Source: Limnoperna fortunei
Taxonomy: Eukaryota > Mollusca > Bivalvia > Mytilida > Modiolidae
DNA: 64,000 nucleotides
Assembly: GCA_944474755.1 (NCBI GenBank)
Contig: OX104123.1
Span: forward strand, 17,860,275-17,924,274
Direction of reading: 5' to 3'
The notes beneath the pieces are model-generated. The model ran no database searches. It was not told the origin of the DNA and was given only the letters and a program-made list of their open reading frames with translations. Position numbers and translations under genes: made by a program. Positions 34,201 to 46,109 of this stretch are shown in pieces. The first letter of the stretch is position 1, and each line of letters begins with the position of its first letter.

Positions 34201-37200
34201 CAAACCTCTTTATCAAAACATTTTCGAAAAACATCCAAACAAAATTCAACCTTTTGGCCTCCGAATTAAATCTCATTTGGAAAATTCTGGTATATATTTA
34301 GATGAAATCGCTGCAATCGAAATTCCGCATAATCCCCCGTGGTTAAACCCCAAACCGATATTTATTTATGATCTAAGAAAACATAAAAAGTCCGACACAA
34401 ACCATTTAATAATACAACAACATTATGCAGAAATTAAATCTTGTTACCCTGACTATAGTACTATTTACACAGATGGGTCAAAAGACGGTGATAAAGTCGC
34501 CTCGGCCGCTGTCTTCGGAGAGCGTGTTGAAACTCGCCGCCTTCCGTCTGCCTCATCTGTATTTACAGCAGAGGCGCAAGCTATTCTTCTTGCGATGAAA
34601 ATAGTTGCTTCGTCAGAAGAATGCAAATTTATTGTCTGCTCCGATTCCCTGTCTTGTCTACTGGCTATTGAAAATTTCAAAATTAAAAATCCTTACATTT
34701 TAAAAATTATTCAAATCTACAAATCTCTTGTTGCTTTGGGAAAAGAGATTATCTTCTTCTGGATTCCCAGTCATGTCGGAATCCATGGAAACACAGTCGT
34801 GGATCAGGAGGCTAAAAATGCATTAAATGATACCATCATTAACTGTAATATTCCTTTTACCGATTTTAAAGCGTTGATTTTTAAATATATTTCTAATTTG
34901 CGGCAGAGTGGTTGGGATCTCCAAGTTCATAATAAACTTCATGAGATCCAGCCACTACTGCACACAAATAATTTTAAATGTTTTAGAGGTCGAAGAGACC
35001 AAGTTGTTTTAACAAGATGTCGTCTTGGTCATACCAGGACGACACATAGTTATATTTTAAACAATGAGCCACGACCCGAATGTGTGCCATGCAACAGTCC
35101 ATACACCATTAAGCATGTCTTGATGGACTGTGTGGACGTGGCCCACATTCGGGAACGTTTCTATAGTGCAGATACGTATTTTAATTTATTTCAAACTGTC
35201 GCAGGCGACACAATTTTAAAGTTCTTAAAGGAAATTAATTTATTTAATAAAATTTAATTTCACTATTAATTGTGATACTTCATATTTTTTATTGTTTTAA
35301 CTACCATTTTTATCTGTGTATATTCTCATATTATTGTATGAGATCACGTTTTAGTATAAGAAGGAGGCATGACGTTCTACTAATTTAAAAATTATGGTTT
35401 TCACGTCCTGAATATAGCTGAAATATTGCTTGCTGGACGTTAAACATCAATCAATCAATCAATCATTAAATATGCATCTTGTATATTGCTACATGTAGGT
35501 TTCATTTTTTATGGCATAAGGTGTCGATTTAATATGACAATATTAGTAAATGCATTAAAGTTATTTTCTAATAGAAATTAAAAAAATTAATGCATGCAGT
35601 GCTCACTTTTCTAACTATTGGTGTTCATTTGTCATTATAACACTTATCAAAATCTGATAATGCCTGGTTTCTTGCAATGCCGAAGGTTAATAAAATCATT
35701 ACCAGAAAAAAGGAAATATACATGTATACTCTATTTACACGTTATAGGGGAAAACAAGCATAATGTTTTTGTTGGAAAAGGATAAATTATGCATTCTTGG
35801 ATATGTCACACTGTAATTAACATGTTACATTACTCTGTTAAAACGAACACCAATAATTTATGATACTATGTATTTAGTTTCTTCATGCATTTCCTAATAA
35901 ACTTGGTTCTAATGGTTTTACACATAACATAAAATGTTTAACTAATGTCTTGTTTTCTTTCTTTTCAATCCTTGTTTACTTTACTCAAACTGTAAATTGC
36001 AAAGTTGACGCTTAATAGTAAAGAACTGAAGGTTCAGGGGTTTTCTCCGGGTACTCCGGCCCCCCCCCCCCCAATAAAAACTGGACGCCATGATACAGCT
36101 GAAAAATTGCTGAAAGTGGCGTTAAACACTATTAAAACAAACAAAAAATAAAAGTAAAGAACAGTTTTCAGTAATTTAATGTTAGTTTCTTATAAATTTT
36201 GATTTATGTATAGTCCAATCAATATAACTTAATGAAGGTTATTTATATTTGATTTAATTAAAATTTCTGAATCTTATTGTTTGTTTAGTTGTTGTTTTTT
36301 TTTTTTTGGAGGGGGGGGGATTCATGCAATAAGATTTGCAAGCAAATAGGACCATACAAATAACTTAAAAACCATAAGTACTCATATATTTCGCACCTTG
36401 TCATCTGGTCTTTCTGAATCATTTTTTGGGCTGTTTATTGATTGACTCTGTGGCTGTGATGTATGGCTGCTCAGTACAGTTGAACATGCGTTATGGTTTC
36501 TCTTAACTGGAGTATTGTCTAGGGTTTTTGATGCTGCTAGTAATCCATTACTATTTCTGACTGTGATTTTTCTGGTTTTGTGGCATTAATTAGGTTATTG
36601 ATGTCTTTACTTGGACATTTTTTGGTTTAAGTTGCTAGATGTCTGTAGGTATTTTGATTCATCATTCTCATCATTGAAACTAAAGCTCTCAAGTTCGGTA
36701 GCTGCATCATGGACAATATGTTCTGCTTTAGTCTCGAGTAAGTCTGCAAGTCTCCTTAGGACTTTGCTGGTTGTTTCTGCCTCTTCAGATGTAATACCAA
36801 GAACTAAAATTAAGAGCTCAAACAATAACTAAGCAGTAAAAAACAATGTACAGTAACTACAACACTAAGTACTCCAGGTCTTAAAATAAAATGATGTAAC
36901 TGCATCTTTCAAGGATAGTTCTTGGCTAATATTTTAGCGGGAAACTGTTTGAACCTAAGCCATATTTACTTAATACCATTAACAAGAAACATGTCTGAAA
37001 ATTTATATAGCTAGCTGTGAATCAATGGTATTATATGTACACACACACATATATAAGAAAGACAGGTATTTAACAATTATATATAAAGCCATAAGAAAAA
37101 ATTTTTTTTGTAAAGCTATCTTGCAAAATACATCTCAACTATTTCCAGTAATAACATTTCATCTAAAAGCTACTTACGCTGAAGCAATGGTGGCTGTCTT

Positions 37201-38779
37201 TGATATGAGGAACTTGTTCCACCATTTGAATGTTCTATTTCTTCATGAATGTTTTGGCCCATGTCCATGTCATAAAGAACTTTTACTGCATTTACTAATG
37301 TTCCATCCCATTTGGACTTGGTTGGTGTTACTGGTGGCTCTGTCCGTTTCCCTCTGTTTAGTCTGGGAGAACGTCTTATATTGGTGACAGTAATTGAATC
37401 TTTTTTCTTTGGAGTTAAATGGAACGGTTTTGACTTTGTAGATTCTAGACTGACTAAAAAGTTTATTTTAATGCTTGGATCATCTTTTTTTTCAATTTCA
37501 GTCACAGAAAGTTCCGGAACCTGCATTTCTATCATATTATCGCCAAGCAACTCTTCAATTTCTGTCAATTTCACTACATCAATAACTGCAGTCTCTGGCT
37601 TTTTAGATTCAGGCACAGAAGAATTGTTCGTGTCTGTGATAATTTTTTTTCTTTTTCTTAACTTCTTTTCCTTTGCACTCCTCTGGTTTTTTTGTCGTGT
37701 TTAGCAACTACCCTATTGTCCTCTTGGAGCTGCCTAATAGCGTCAGCAACTTTTGCTGAAACTTTTAAAAAAATTTTCTTTGCATGATTTTATTACATCC
37801 TCCAACTGTAACCCCTTTAATGGCATATCTGAGCATTCTTTGACGAGTTCAGGAGCTCTTTTACCACGGCACACCAGTCAAAGAAATTAAGATTTGAATC
37901 TACGGGTTAGTCGGACCTGTAGATCCAAAATTTTTACAGGTCCGAAAAAAGTAAAATATGGGTCAACTATGGCATGTAAATGTCATTTATAATTAACTGT
38001 TTTAATTCATTTCAATAAATTCACGGAAAGTTCGTTCCCTTTTTTATTCATATTTTTTCTTTCTTTCCCTTTTATTTATTGAATTATCTGCCGGTCTTTT
38101 TAAAGGCTCTCCTTGTATTGCTCTGGCGTACCTCAACCATTTTGAGAAAAAATCCGGAACTGCGCATGCGTACGACATTATATGTAAATTTTTTTTATAA
38201 ATAGAAAGCAAATGTTTACAATTATTTTATTACCGATGATAGACCATGGCCAATTAAATCAGAAAATTACGACACAACGAGGTAATCAAACCCGATATAC
38301 ACGACTTGTTTAATAGCTACAATTTGAGAGTTAAATGACATTAGAAACATAAAGGTAGAGTTTTTCATGAGGATAATTCAATTCGGAACAGAAATAATTA
38401 CAAACTTGTGTAGATAAGGGTAAATTAATATTTTTTTAAAAATTTTGAAAGTTGGCGGGTATAGACTCTGTTTCTTCTCTCCCACGCTATAACAAAATCG
38501 ACCCAGTATCAAAAGCGCAAGTAAATCTATTTTTACAAGCCCCTGTGCTCGCCCCCCTTCGTTTAACAAAAATAAATGAACTTGGAGCGTGCAAGACCTG
38601 ATCGTTTTATTATTGTTAAAATGGTCGATGGAGTACTAGCACTACTTTATACTAATATCTTTACCTTGTCCAACACAAATCACTCTGCCGACATACAATT
38701 TGGTTTCGATTTCTTCCCTGCCATCTTCGTTAATAATTTCAAATAATAAAAAGGCATCTTGCATTTGATTCCAGGACAT
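28208..38779 (-). CDS. BEN-domain protein gene, some frame breaks
   Basis: BEN domains bind DNA and chromatin proteins. The clearest part is the 3' end. Exon 28,454-28,679 reads LIKDLLNSEKYNEVLV, CLLNAILSCVFSIEEL and GQPLSPLKIEAIR. It is spliced in frame to the last exon, 28,208-28,347, with EYIVFHCNQKSW and EFIGTVTNKVTNIRRKL, the typical BEN C-terminus. Upstream candidates are a first exon at 38,665-38,779 (MSWNQMQDAFLLFEIINEDG, donor GTAAAG), blocks at about 37,170-37,850 (PELVKECSDMPLKGLQLEDV, AKVADAIRQLQEDN and a Ser/Pro/Lys-rich part with RRSPRLNRGKR), and blocks at about 36,400-36,815 (LRRLADLLETKAEHIVHDA, Ser/Gln-rich end). Frame changes near 37,660, 37,780 and 36,600 suggest damage or unresolved introns. 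LINE copy 2 lies in the intron between 28.7 and 36.4 kb. Exon order is inferred from motifs and splice signals. Confidence 0.62.
28720..29360. other. intronic AT-rich sequence
   Basis: No coding block or repeat boundary seen between the BEN exon and LINE copy 2. Confidence 0.4.
29363..29374. repeat. target-site duplication, 5' side of LINE copy 2
   Basis: ATTAAATATACA here and ATTAAATATGCA at 35,465-35,476, after the ATCA tail; one mismatch in 12. Confidence 0.85.
30251..31579 (+). CDS. LINE copy 2 ORF1: gag-like nucleic-acid-binding protein
   Basis: 442 residues, open. Same plan as in copy 1: N-terminal block with FPLEEMVDDE and ISPFVIEK, three CCHC knuckles (CFKCQKFGHGKGQC, CFKCAEEGHEGFTC, CANCGEAHMSSSKDC), a Ser-rich spacer with two ATSSAPSQ-like repeats, and a basic end. 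Before the knuckles it differs from copy 1 in roughly one residue in four or five; after them it is nearly identical. The stop overlaps the next start as TAATG. Confidence 0.85.
   Translation: MASTTNSIMGSKKRKNEFPLEEMVDDEQWYRFIVLTSTDQTKPLSKISPFVIEKTIKGCAGDVKNVTKLKSGSLLIECSKKQQSFNLLKLNKILDLNISSSPHRTLNSSQGIIRYRDQDLSELTDDEICEELKPQGITKVKRFVANREGVQVKLNTFLLHFNTPSVPSSIKIGLYNVKVSAYISNPVRCFKCQKFGHGKGQCRGHLTCFKCAEEGHEGFTCTKTPKCANCGEAHMSSSKDCHHFKKEKDIQKLKTEINISYPEARRLYNTTNNPSSPASTSYASVAKRVLTSVETQTIITWPIDKQEPSKLSVTTTDKIIESSRKSSSSQTAASSAPSQTATSSAPSQSTTNSSRSPKKIFKNTKSNVNSNSNQKGDRTPKLLRDPIKVHNRFGSLDHLDTTIWGDPMDTLPPDTGSKSRSPSRNRRNSPKKTVNYSPIRRP
31579..35257 (+). pseudogene. LINE copy 2 ORF2, one frameshift between endonuclease and RT
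   Basis: The endonuclease part (31,579-32,340) and the RT-RNase H part (32,327-35,257) are in different frames. At about 32,330 copy 2 has two bases fewer than copy 1, putting a stop right after the endonuclease. All other motifs are kept: GDFNGHNPLWG, GVPQGGIL (copy 1 has GSIL), YVDD, TDGSKDG, WIPSHVGIHGN. With no other break seen, the frameshift is recent or a sequence error. Confidence 0.9.
35465..36029. other. AT-rich intron sequence, no gene seen
   Basis: Begins with the 3' target-site duplication of LINE copy 2 (35,465-35,476). The rest is AT-rich without coding blocks. Confidence 0.4.
36030..36150 (+). repeat. SINE/LINE-tail-like dispersed repeat
   Basis: Has TCTCCGGGTACTCCGG, a long C run, then ACGCCATGATACAGCTG, TTGCTGAAAGTGGCGTTAAA and an AAAC/AAAT tail. 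Same family as 8,055-8,230 and 53,565-53,640. Confidence 0.55.
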
Positions 38780-39191
38780 CAATCTGATTCTCCGTCAAAT
38801 TTTATGTTTGTCTTCTTCACTGCTTAGAATATTTGGTCGTAATAAACATAAATCACAACAAAATCCTTTTTTTCTCCCAATTATTCGAACTCCGTATACA
38901 CCGCGTTAAATTTAAAAGTAAGATGGCTGACAACAGACGACTGCTGATTGGTCGGTAACATAAACTTATAATACGATACAAATAATTTTAAGAATAATAA
39001 TTTGAAACTTTAATTGATTGAAATAAAAGAAAATATTTTTTAATCTTTTATAATTTGCAAAATACCAAATTGCTTCTAGGACAAGAACTGTATCTTGTAA
39101 CGAAAGGATTATTGGTTTAAACCGGGAACCAGAGTATTTGCTTTTATCAGCAGGATATAAATTTAAAATTTGCGCTCAGTGGTAAAATACA
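38780..39191. promoter_or_regulatory. possible shared promoter between two divergent genes
   Basis: Only about 410 bp separate the candidate first ATG of the BEN gene (minus, 38,779) from that of the TNP2-like gene (plus, 39,192). No clear TATA or initiator can be singled out by eye; the role is inferred from the head-to-head arrangement. Confidence 0.35.
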
Positions 39192-40779
39192 ATGTTTGGA
39201 CAGAAATCCAGCGCTAGAAAGAAAAGAGGACCATACAAGAAACAGAAACTTTGTGTAAATAAAAAAACTATCTATACTGACAGACTAGTACGTAGTGGCA
39301 TGGGCTTATAAATTCTGCGTTCAAACTTCAGGATTAGAAGTTATTAATATTATTGGGAAATAAGAAACCCAAGCCCAACTGGTTGGTTACCATTACGTCG
39401 TCATCTGATAAAACCCATGTCCTGTTCGTGGTCGATATGTATATCATGTAGATGGATTTTTTAATGCTGAATAATGTACTTTATAGTTATTTTTGCAATT
39501 ATCTATCATTTTTTATTTCCATTCTACAAATGATGCAGCAAATTCTACTACCTCAGTTAAGGAAGATGCACTTGCATGTCACGAGGATAATGGCCTTGAA
39601 CAAGAAGAAACTGCTTTTGTAATGACACAAAATACAGAAAACATCAACTATGACTGTGAACCAGAAGAAACTGCTTTTGTAATGGCACAAAATATGGAAA
39701 ACTACTGTGAGCATGCATTAAGAAACTGCAATTGTAGAACAAAAAACACCAGAACTCTTGTCTGATGATGAAACAGAAATTAATGTAAGTTAATATTAGA
39801 AATCCAATTTAATTAGTATGCATGCATATATGCAAATTATATGACAATCACAATGCACATTTTGTAGTTGACATGTGCACAATGACATGTATATTAGTTA
39901 CTAAATATTGCAAACTAAAATTTATGTTTGATATAAAAGTGTAAAAAAAAATTTAAACTGCTTACAACACATGCCGAATGGCTTAACAAATTTTACCCAA
40001 TGAAAAAAAAAAGAATTTTTTAAAATATATTTAGAAAAAGGTTGAAATATACACGTACACATGTCAAGATAACGTTATTTACTAATGCTATTTATTTTTA
40101 TATTCTATCATGTAGAAACACCACCTTTCCATCAAAGAAACTGCGCTGAAGTTCAAAATACATGTCAGTATAAAACTGAAGCTGATGGTGGATTTGTAAT
40201 ATAATGATAGATGAAACTCCTTCAATTATATATGATGAATCTCCTTTACTGACAAGATTAAATCCGGTAGAAGTAAATTTTCAGTATGATGAGCAAGAGA
40301 ATGAAGACGATGTTGATTTAGAACAAATGGAGCACATGCAATCTGATGAAAAAGAATATACTGATGAAGAAGTGGCTGCTGTGTTGACAGATCCTGTTTT
40401 TCTCGTTGATGATGCTATTCCAGAAGTTTTAAAAGCAAAACAAAATATTAAAGCAGATTGTGATTTAAACCAACCATTGCACAGTGCTTGTTCAAAATCC
40501 CTTTGATTTATTATGCTAATGATATGCAGTTTAAGCATAAGGTTCAAATTATCATACGAAGCTTTGCGCTATATGTAACCATGTTAAATTTGATTATTCC
40601 AGCTGAAAGTAATATGGTTAAAAGCGTGTATGCTTTGAAAGAATATTTAACGAAAGGATGAGTGGCATTAAGGGCCATTTTTGGCCCAATCTCGAAAGCT
40701 TTTATTTTTGTGACCATGCCATGCATATGTCATCGCTCTGGCATGGAAAGACATTTTTAATTATTTTTGTGCATTTTCA

Positions 40780-41690
40780 CCATTTTGGGGCAAAATATAT
40801 AAAAATAATATAAAAACTAAGAATTTCTGGGAATAGTTTATTAAAAACACATCAACCAATATATAATTGATTATAATTGTGATTTTAATGTCAAATGGTA
40901 CATATAACAATTCTAGTATGTCACTTAGCACTAACATCAAGTTTGAAGCTGTTTTTTAGGGCAAAAAATATAAAAATATCACAAAAAGTGTGGATTTCTG
41001 GAAATATTTTGTAAAAAATCCATCAAGCAATATATAATTGATTAAATGTGTGATTATAATGTCAAATGCTACGTTTTACAACTCTAGTACATAACTTAGC
41101 ACGAACATCTACTGGAAAGCTGTTTTTGGGGCAAAAATATGAAAATGTCACAAAAACTGAGGATTTCTGGAAATATTTTTTTTTAAATCCATCAAGCAAT
41201 ATCTAATTGATTGAATGTGTAATTATAATGTCAAATGCTATGTTTACAATTCTACTACACAACTTAGCACCAACATTTACTTAAAATGCTGTTTTGGGGG
41301 CAAAAATATGAAAATATCACAAAAACTGAGGATTTCTGGAAATATTTTTTTTTTAACCCATCAAGCAATATATAATTGATTGAATGTGTAATTATAATGT
41401 CAAATGCTATGTTTTACAATTCTAGTACACAACCAACATTTACTTAAAATTGCGTTTTGGGGGCAAAAATATTAAAATATCATGAAAACTGAGAATTTCT
41501 AGAAATATATTTTTTTAAAAGTTAAGCAATATATAATTGATTGAATATGTGATTATAATATCAAGTGCTTTGTTTTACAATTCTAGTACACAACATCTAC
41601 TTTAAATGCTGTTTTGGGGTAAAAATATGAAAATATCACAAAACTGAGGATTTCTGACATTACATTTGACTATTGCCAAAACTATTGACA
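40780..41690. repeat. tandem array of ~170-bp units, five or more copies
   Basis: Each unit contains GAGGATTTCTGGAAATATTT, CATCAAGCAATATATAATTG, ATTATAATGTCAAATGCTA and GCTGTTTTGGGGGCAAAAAT. Copies start roughly every 165-175 bases and differ by point changes and small indels. Confidence 0.85.
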
Positions 41691-41945
41691 TTTCACTTTA
41701 TCTATGACCACTTATTTCCCCTGAACTATGACCACTGACATTTCACTTGACCTGTGAGGACTAACATTTCACTTGACCTCCATGTGTACAACTAGTGACA
41801 TTTCATTTTATCTATGACATTTCACTTGAACCATGACTACTGACATTTCACTTTATCAATTACTACTGACATTTCAGTTTATCTATGACTACTGACATTA
41901 CACTTGACCTATGACTAATGACATTTCTCTCGAACCATGACACTC
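41655..41945. repeat. minisatellite of ~30-bp TGACATTTCACTT units
   Basis: CTGACATTTCACTTGACCTA-like units recur about nine times with CATGACTAC or TATGACTAC between them. It directly follows the ~170-bp array. Confidence 0.8.
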
Positions 41946-42083
41946 TTTTTGCTATGTTATCATGATTATAAGACCTGACATTTTTTATTTTTTACTTTGA
42001 AAACTGTAATTAAATGTAAAAATAAAATTCCAAAATAACTGAAAGGTAGAAAACCAAAAGTATTGACAGAGAAAAACTTGTAA

Positions 42084-42385
42084 CTCTGAAGTAATAGTTT
42101 CTTTGGTGGTGGAAAGTAGTCCTGGTCATTATCAGTATCATCATCGTCATGTTCATCATTCTTGGGAACATCAATTATGTTACTGCTTTCAACTTGATAC
42201 TTCTTTAAACAGTAAAATTGTGAATAACAGTTGGTACAAGTTACATCTATGTCTTGATATGAAGCAAGCTTAAGGTATGTCCTAAATTCTGCATATGCAT
42301 CTCCACCTATGTCCCTACGATTGTCTTTTTTTTGTCCTTTTGCTACATCTCACACAAGGAAATTCTTTGGTCCTGTTCCAGGCAT
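42084..42385 (-). pseudogene. broken coding block of the 3.6-kb element
   Basis: Minus strand from an ATG near 42,385: MPGTGPKNFLV, then basic RTKKRQS-like residues, DAYAEFRTYLKLASYQ, VTCTNCYSQFYCLKKYQ (possible zinc-binding Cys pairs) and an acidic DEHDDDDTDNDQDYFPPPKK. One stop or frame change near 42,350. It looks like the N-terminal part of a transposon protein; the family is not certain. Confidence 0.45.
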
Positions 42386-44220
42386 TCTATAAAAAAAAAT
42401 AATTTAAATAGATTGGTTCTAACTGTTCCTACATTGAATGACTTGCATACATATTTTTTAATATTATATAAAATTTACATTCAGGTGGGAAAGTCCCGTT
42501 TTTTTTTTAAATTCGAAACTGGGAGTCGATCCAACAACCTGAAGGGGTCATTGACTAGTGACTGAGAGTTTAACGTCGTGACTATACCTAGATATAGGTT
42601 TGCAGCAAGGTGCTCCACCTCGAGCATTTTATAATTTATAGAATGATGCGAAATTGAGTAATATTTAGTTTAACGTCAAAGAAAAGTGGTCCAAGGCCCT
42701 GGTTAATAGGACCACCAAAATTATTTTTGGTGTAGTTCACTTTTTTTGCAGGCCCAAATGTTAAGTCCATTTTATTCCTAATATCTTTGACTGAATTGAC
42801 CACAACATTTTTTCTGTCTATTCGAAATAACATAAAAAAAAATGTGGCACACACTTTTGAATGTTATTTCTGCAGAAAAAATATTGTGGTCATTCCTTAA
42901 ATAATTTAGCTGAGCAGAGACATGGTTTTTGATGTAGTAGGGTAAATATAGATTGACAAATATTTTTTTTACAAATTCAAATTTGTGGCCAGATTTCACG
43001 AATTGAAAAATCTGGGTTATAAAATGGTGAATGTCGGGCAGGCAGCGGACGGGCGGAGAAGAAATTTTCGTAACAGTTTTCTCAGCAACTAATAATCACA
43101 GCCACTTGATATTTGGTATACAGCATCAGGGTGGGGTCCCGTATTATTATATTAATTTTCAAAACAAAAAATCAATCATTATGAAAAAATGAGTTTCAAG
43201 TTTTATCGAATTTAAAAAACGGTTTGATAGGACTGGAATCTATTTTAATGACAAAGTATATGCACTGACTACGACTATTTTAAAAATAAACACAAAAAAT
43301 TTTATCCTTACTGTTTGCTTGACGAATAAAAAATTTCCGTTTTCATTATCTATCGATTCTATATAAAGGTTCTTTTTTAAAGCAGAAAACTAGAGGTATA
43401 GTTTAATTAAGCCCAAAACACATCACCCACCCTTTTACAGATCAAATGGTCTAAGCCTCAGGTCATTCAAGTAATTTCATGCAACAGTAGTTTGTAAAAA
43501 TGAGGTCTAAACAAAAAAATCTACTTGGCTAACCTCTACAAGTACAGAGTGCAACTGCATGCAAACAATACATTACTGTTCTAATTTGATGAATCACAGG
43601 GTTCATTATTATATGTTCAGTTGTACTATATAAGATGTCTCTGAGTTTGAGTTATACTATATGTTGTGTTTGGTATTTTCTGCCAGGTCAAACTTGTTGC
43701 GGATTAAAAGTTTTGTATCAATTTACATTGCAAGTGTTAATTGGGTGTTTCTACAACTGTACAAGTAAAATATCCGTGTTTTTCTGTGGGGATTGTGGAC
43801 AATAAGGGACAAAAATGTAGTTTTGTCATAGTTGTGGTTATTGGATATTTACGGTCAATTTAAATACCTGTTTTCGGCTTTAAATTCTGTTTGTACCAGT
43901 TTAAAATAGTTTACACATTACGATCAAAACACAATTGTCTCATAGATACTCTTGACACTTACCATTCGCTCATAAATCAAAACGATTTTCCAGAGCAAGT
44001 CTTTTTTGACTCAACTATCCTCAGTTTTGCTGTCGTCTGGAACGCTGTGTTTACTTCCGGCGAGTAATAACGAAACCACGGACGGTTTATTTCCACACAA
44101 ATGTAGGAATTCCGGCAAATTTGCGATAGTTCAGACAAAGTTATCTCTCTTATCCCATTGATCTATTGTACAATTCAGAACGAAAATCGAAAGACGTATG
44201 TCTTATTTGATTTTTATTTA
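42380..44220. other. non-coding interior of the 3.6-kb element
   Basis: AT-rich sequence without coding blocks. Around 43,030-43,140 there is a repeat-like GC-richer segment (GTCGGGCAGGCAGCGGACGG, then TTCTCAGCAACTAATAATCA) that resembles dispersed bivalve repeats. Confidence 0.4.
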
Positions 44221-46109
44221 CCATTGAGAGCGGATACTTCATTTTAATTTTATAGAAAATTTGGGCCTACAGACCCCCTTAATGCCACTCATTCTTTGTC
44301 AGTTTTCCCACCATTCATTACCTCTGTGTTCAACTTGTGGAATTCATGTTACAAAAGATGCCATGACATGCGTCAACAGACATTGCAGGCAAAATTTTTC
44401 TCTTCCAGGATCTGTGGGATACTTTATCCAACATTCTGTTATTGAGCAATTGAAACTAATCAGCAAAAGAAAATCTTTTTTGCAAATGGTACGCTCACAT
44501 AGATTCTTGCATTATTCAAAGAACACTGATAATAATTTATCTGATATTTATGATGGCTCAAATTATCGAAGCTTGTGTGAAAATGGATTTTAAAAAACCC
44601 AAATTCAGTGTCATTTTCTTTAAACACAGATGGAGTTCAAGTTTTTAAAAGTTCAAGCATTTCCCTGTGGCTAGTTTACATGATTATAAATGGGTTGCCT
44701 CCAACAGAGTGAAAATTGAAAGAAAACATTGCTTACTATGTTTTATGGATAGCTGCCGAAAAACCTATGGTGTGGAGTTATTTAAAACCATTACACAAGT
44801 AACTCCTTATACTGGAAGAAGGCGTAGAAATGGAAGACAACATAGGACAAAGTTTTTTAATGAAAGCAACCCTTCTGAACTGTGCATTTGACTTGCTTGC
44901 TAGATGTTTAGTTAGCAACAGTATGCAGTTTAATGGAAAATTTGGTTGTTGGTTCTGCTTACAGTCTGGTGAAACTTTCACAACTAACAAAGGAGGCCAT
45001 GTGCATATTTTTCCATTTCAAAAGAATGATCCAAAAGAACCAACAAGAACTGTGCAGAACTTGCAAGTAGATGTGAATGAGGTTGTGAAAAAGATTCAAG
45101 CAAATGAGAAAAATTATATGGTTCTAGGAATAAAAGGTCCTTTCTGGTTTACGTTCTTGAAACATTTTAATGTAATTCATGATTTTGTTATTTATTATAT
45201 ACACTGTGTGTGTGCAGGTATTATGAAATTGCTTCTAACTCTGTGGTTTGATAAACAATATAAAAATGAACAATTTTCAGTTTTTAGTCTGAAGTAAACT
45301 GTCAGTTCAAGGTTAAAACAGATTAATCCAACCATAAATATAACAAGACCACCAAGAAGCTTAGATGACTTGAGTCACTGGAAATCTGCAGAATACAGGA
45401 ACTTGTTGTTTCTTTGGAGTTTGCCTGTGCTGAATGGTGTCCTAACTGATGAGTACTACAAACATTTCAGTTTATTTGCACGTGGGATTTATAATCTTTC
45501 ACGGGAAAGTATTTCAGAAGATGAACTGTAAAATGCTGAAAAATGTTTGTTATTTTGTAGAAAATTTCGCTTTGATGTATTCTCCAAGGTTCATGACGAT
45601 GAACTGTCATCAATTGTTGCACATAACAGATTGTGTTAGGTCAAATGGTCCATTATTTGCGAACAACTGCTTCGTTTTTGAAGATTTAAATGGTTATATT
45701 TTGAAGCATATCCATGGTACAACTGGAATTGAAACACAAATTATAAATTTTATAACAAAAATGCAAGCTGCGCCTACTCATAAAGAGTTACATGTTGCAG
45801 AAGGATCTGTTGATGAATGTCTTATTGATGAAATTATGGGACCAAATTATCTTGGTAACCACGGGGTTGTGGAAAATGATATATTTTTATTGGAACAGAC
45901 ATTTAAAAGAACATTAGATGATACTGAATATTCAGCAGTTAGCGATTTTTAAAAATATTAGTTCACCTGAAATTGTTGAATTTCCAAAATTATTTGTCAA
46001 AAGAATTCTAGTGCCGTAAATGGATCATCATATCGAAGGCTACAGAAGCGCAACCAAAGCATACAAATTTTTGAAAACAGTGTTGGTTCTGTTCAATTTG
46101 GAAATGTGA

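Larger units (their letters stand above)
29375..35464 (+). mobile_element. full-length non-LTR retrotransposon, I/Nimb-like, copy 2
   Basis: A 6,090-bp relative of copy 1 in the same orientation. It starts ACCCCGGGGCACAGG, lacking about 11 bases found after ACCCCG in copy 1, and ends in ATCA repeats with a 12-bp target-site duplication. The first ~190 bases and nearly all of ORF2 match copy 1 closely, while the N-terminal half of ORF1 differs at many positions. ORF2 is frameshifted. It lies antisense to the BEN gene, in an intron. Confidence 0.92.
40660..44290. mobile_element. 3.6-kb TIR element, ISL2EU-like, inside the TNP2-like gene
   Basis: The left end GAGTGGCATTAAGGGC and right end CCCCCTTAATGCCACTC are inverted copies (15 bp exact). 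AT directly flanks each side, fitting a 2-bp target duplication. The coding blocks of the interrupted transposase resume right after it. A 2-bp AT duplication suggests ISL2EU/IS4EU; this is tentative. It holds a tandem array, a minisatellite and a broken minus-strand coding block. Confidence 0.6.

Noticed and set aside
37911..37945. Short inverted repeat TCGGACCTGTA / ACAGGTCCGA
   Set aside because: Only 10 bp arms in BEN intron or linker sequence, without target duplication or larger context.
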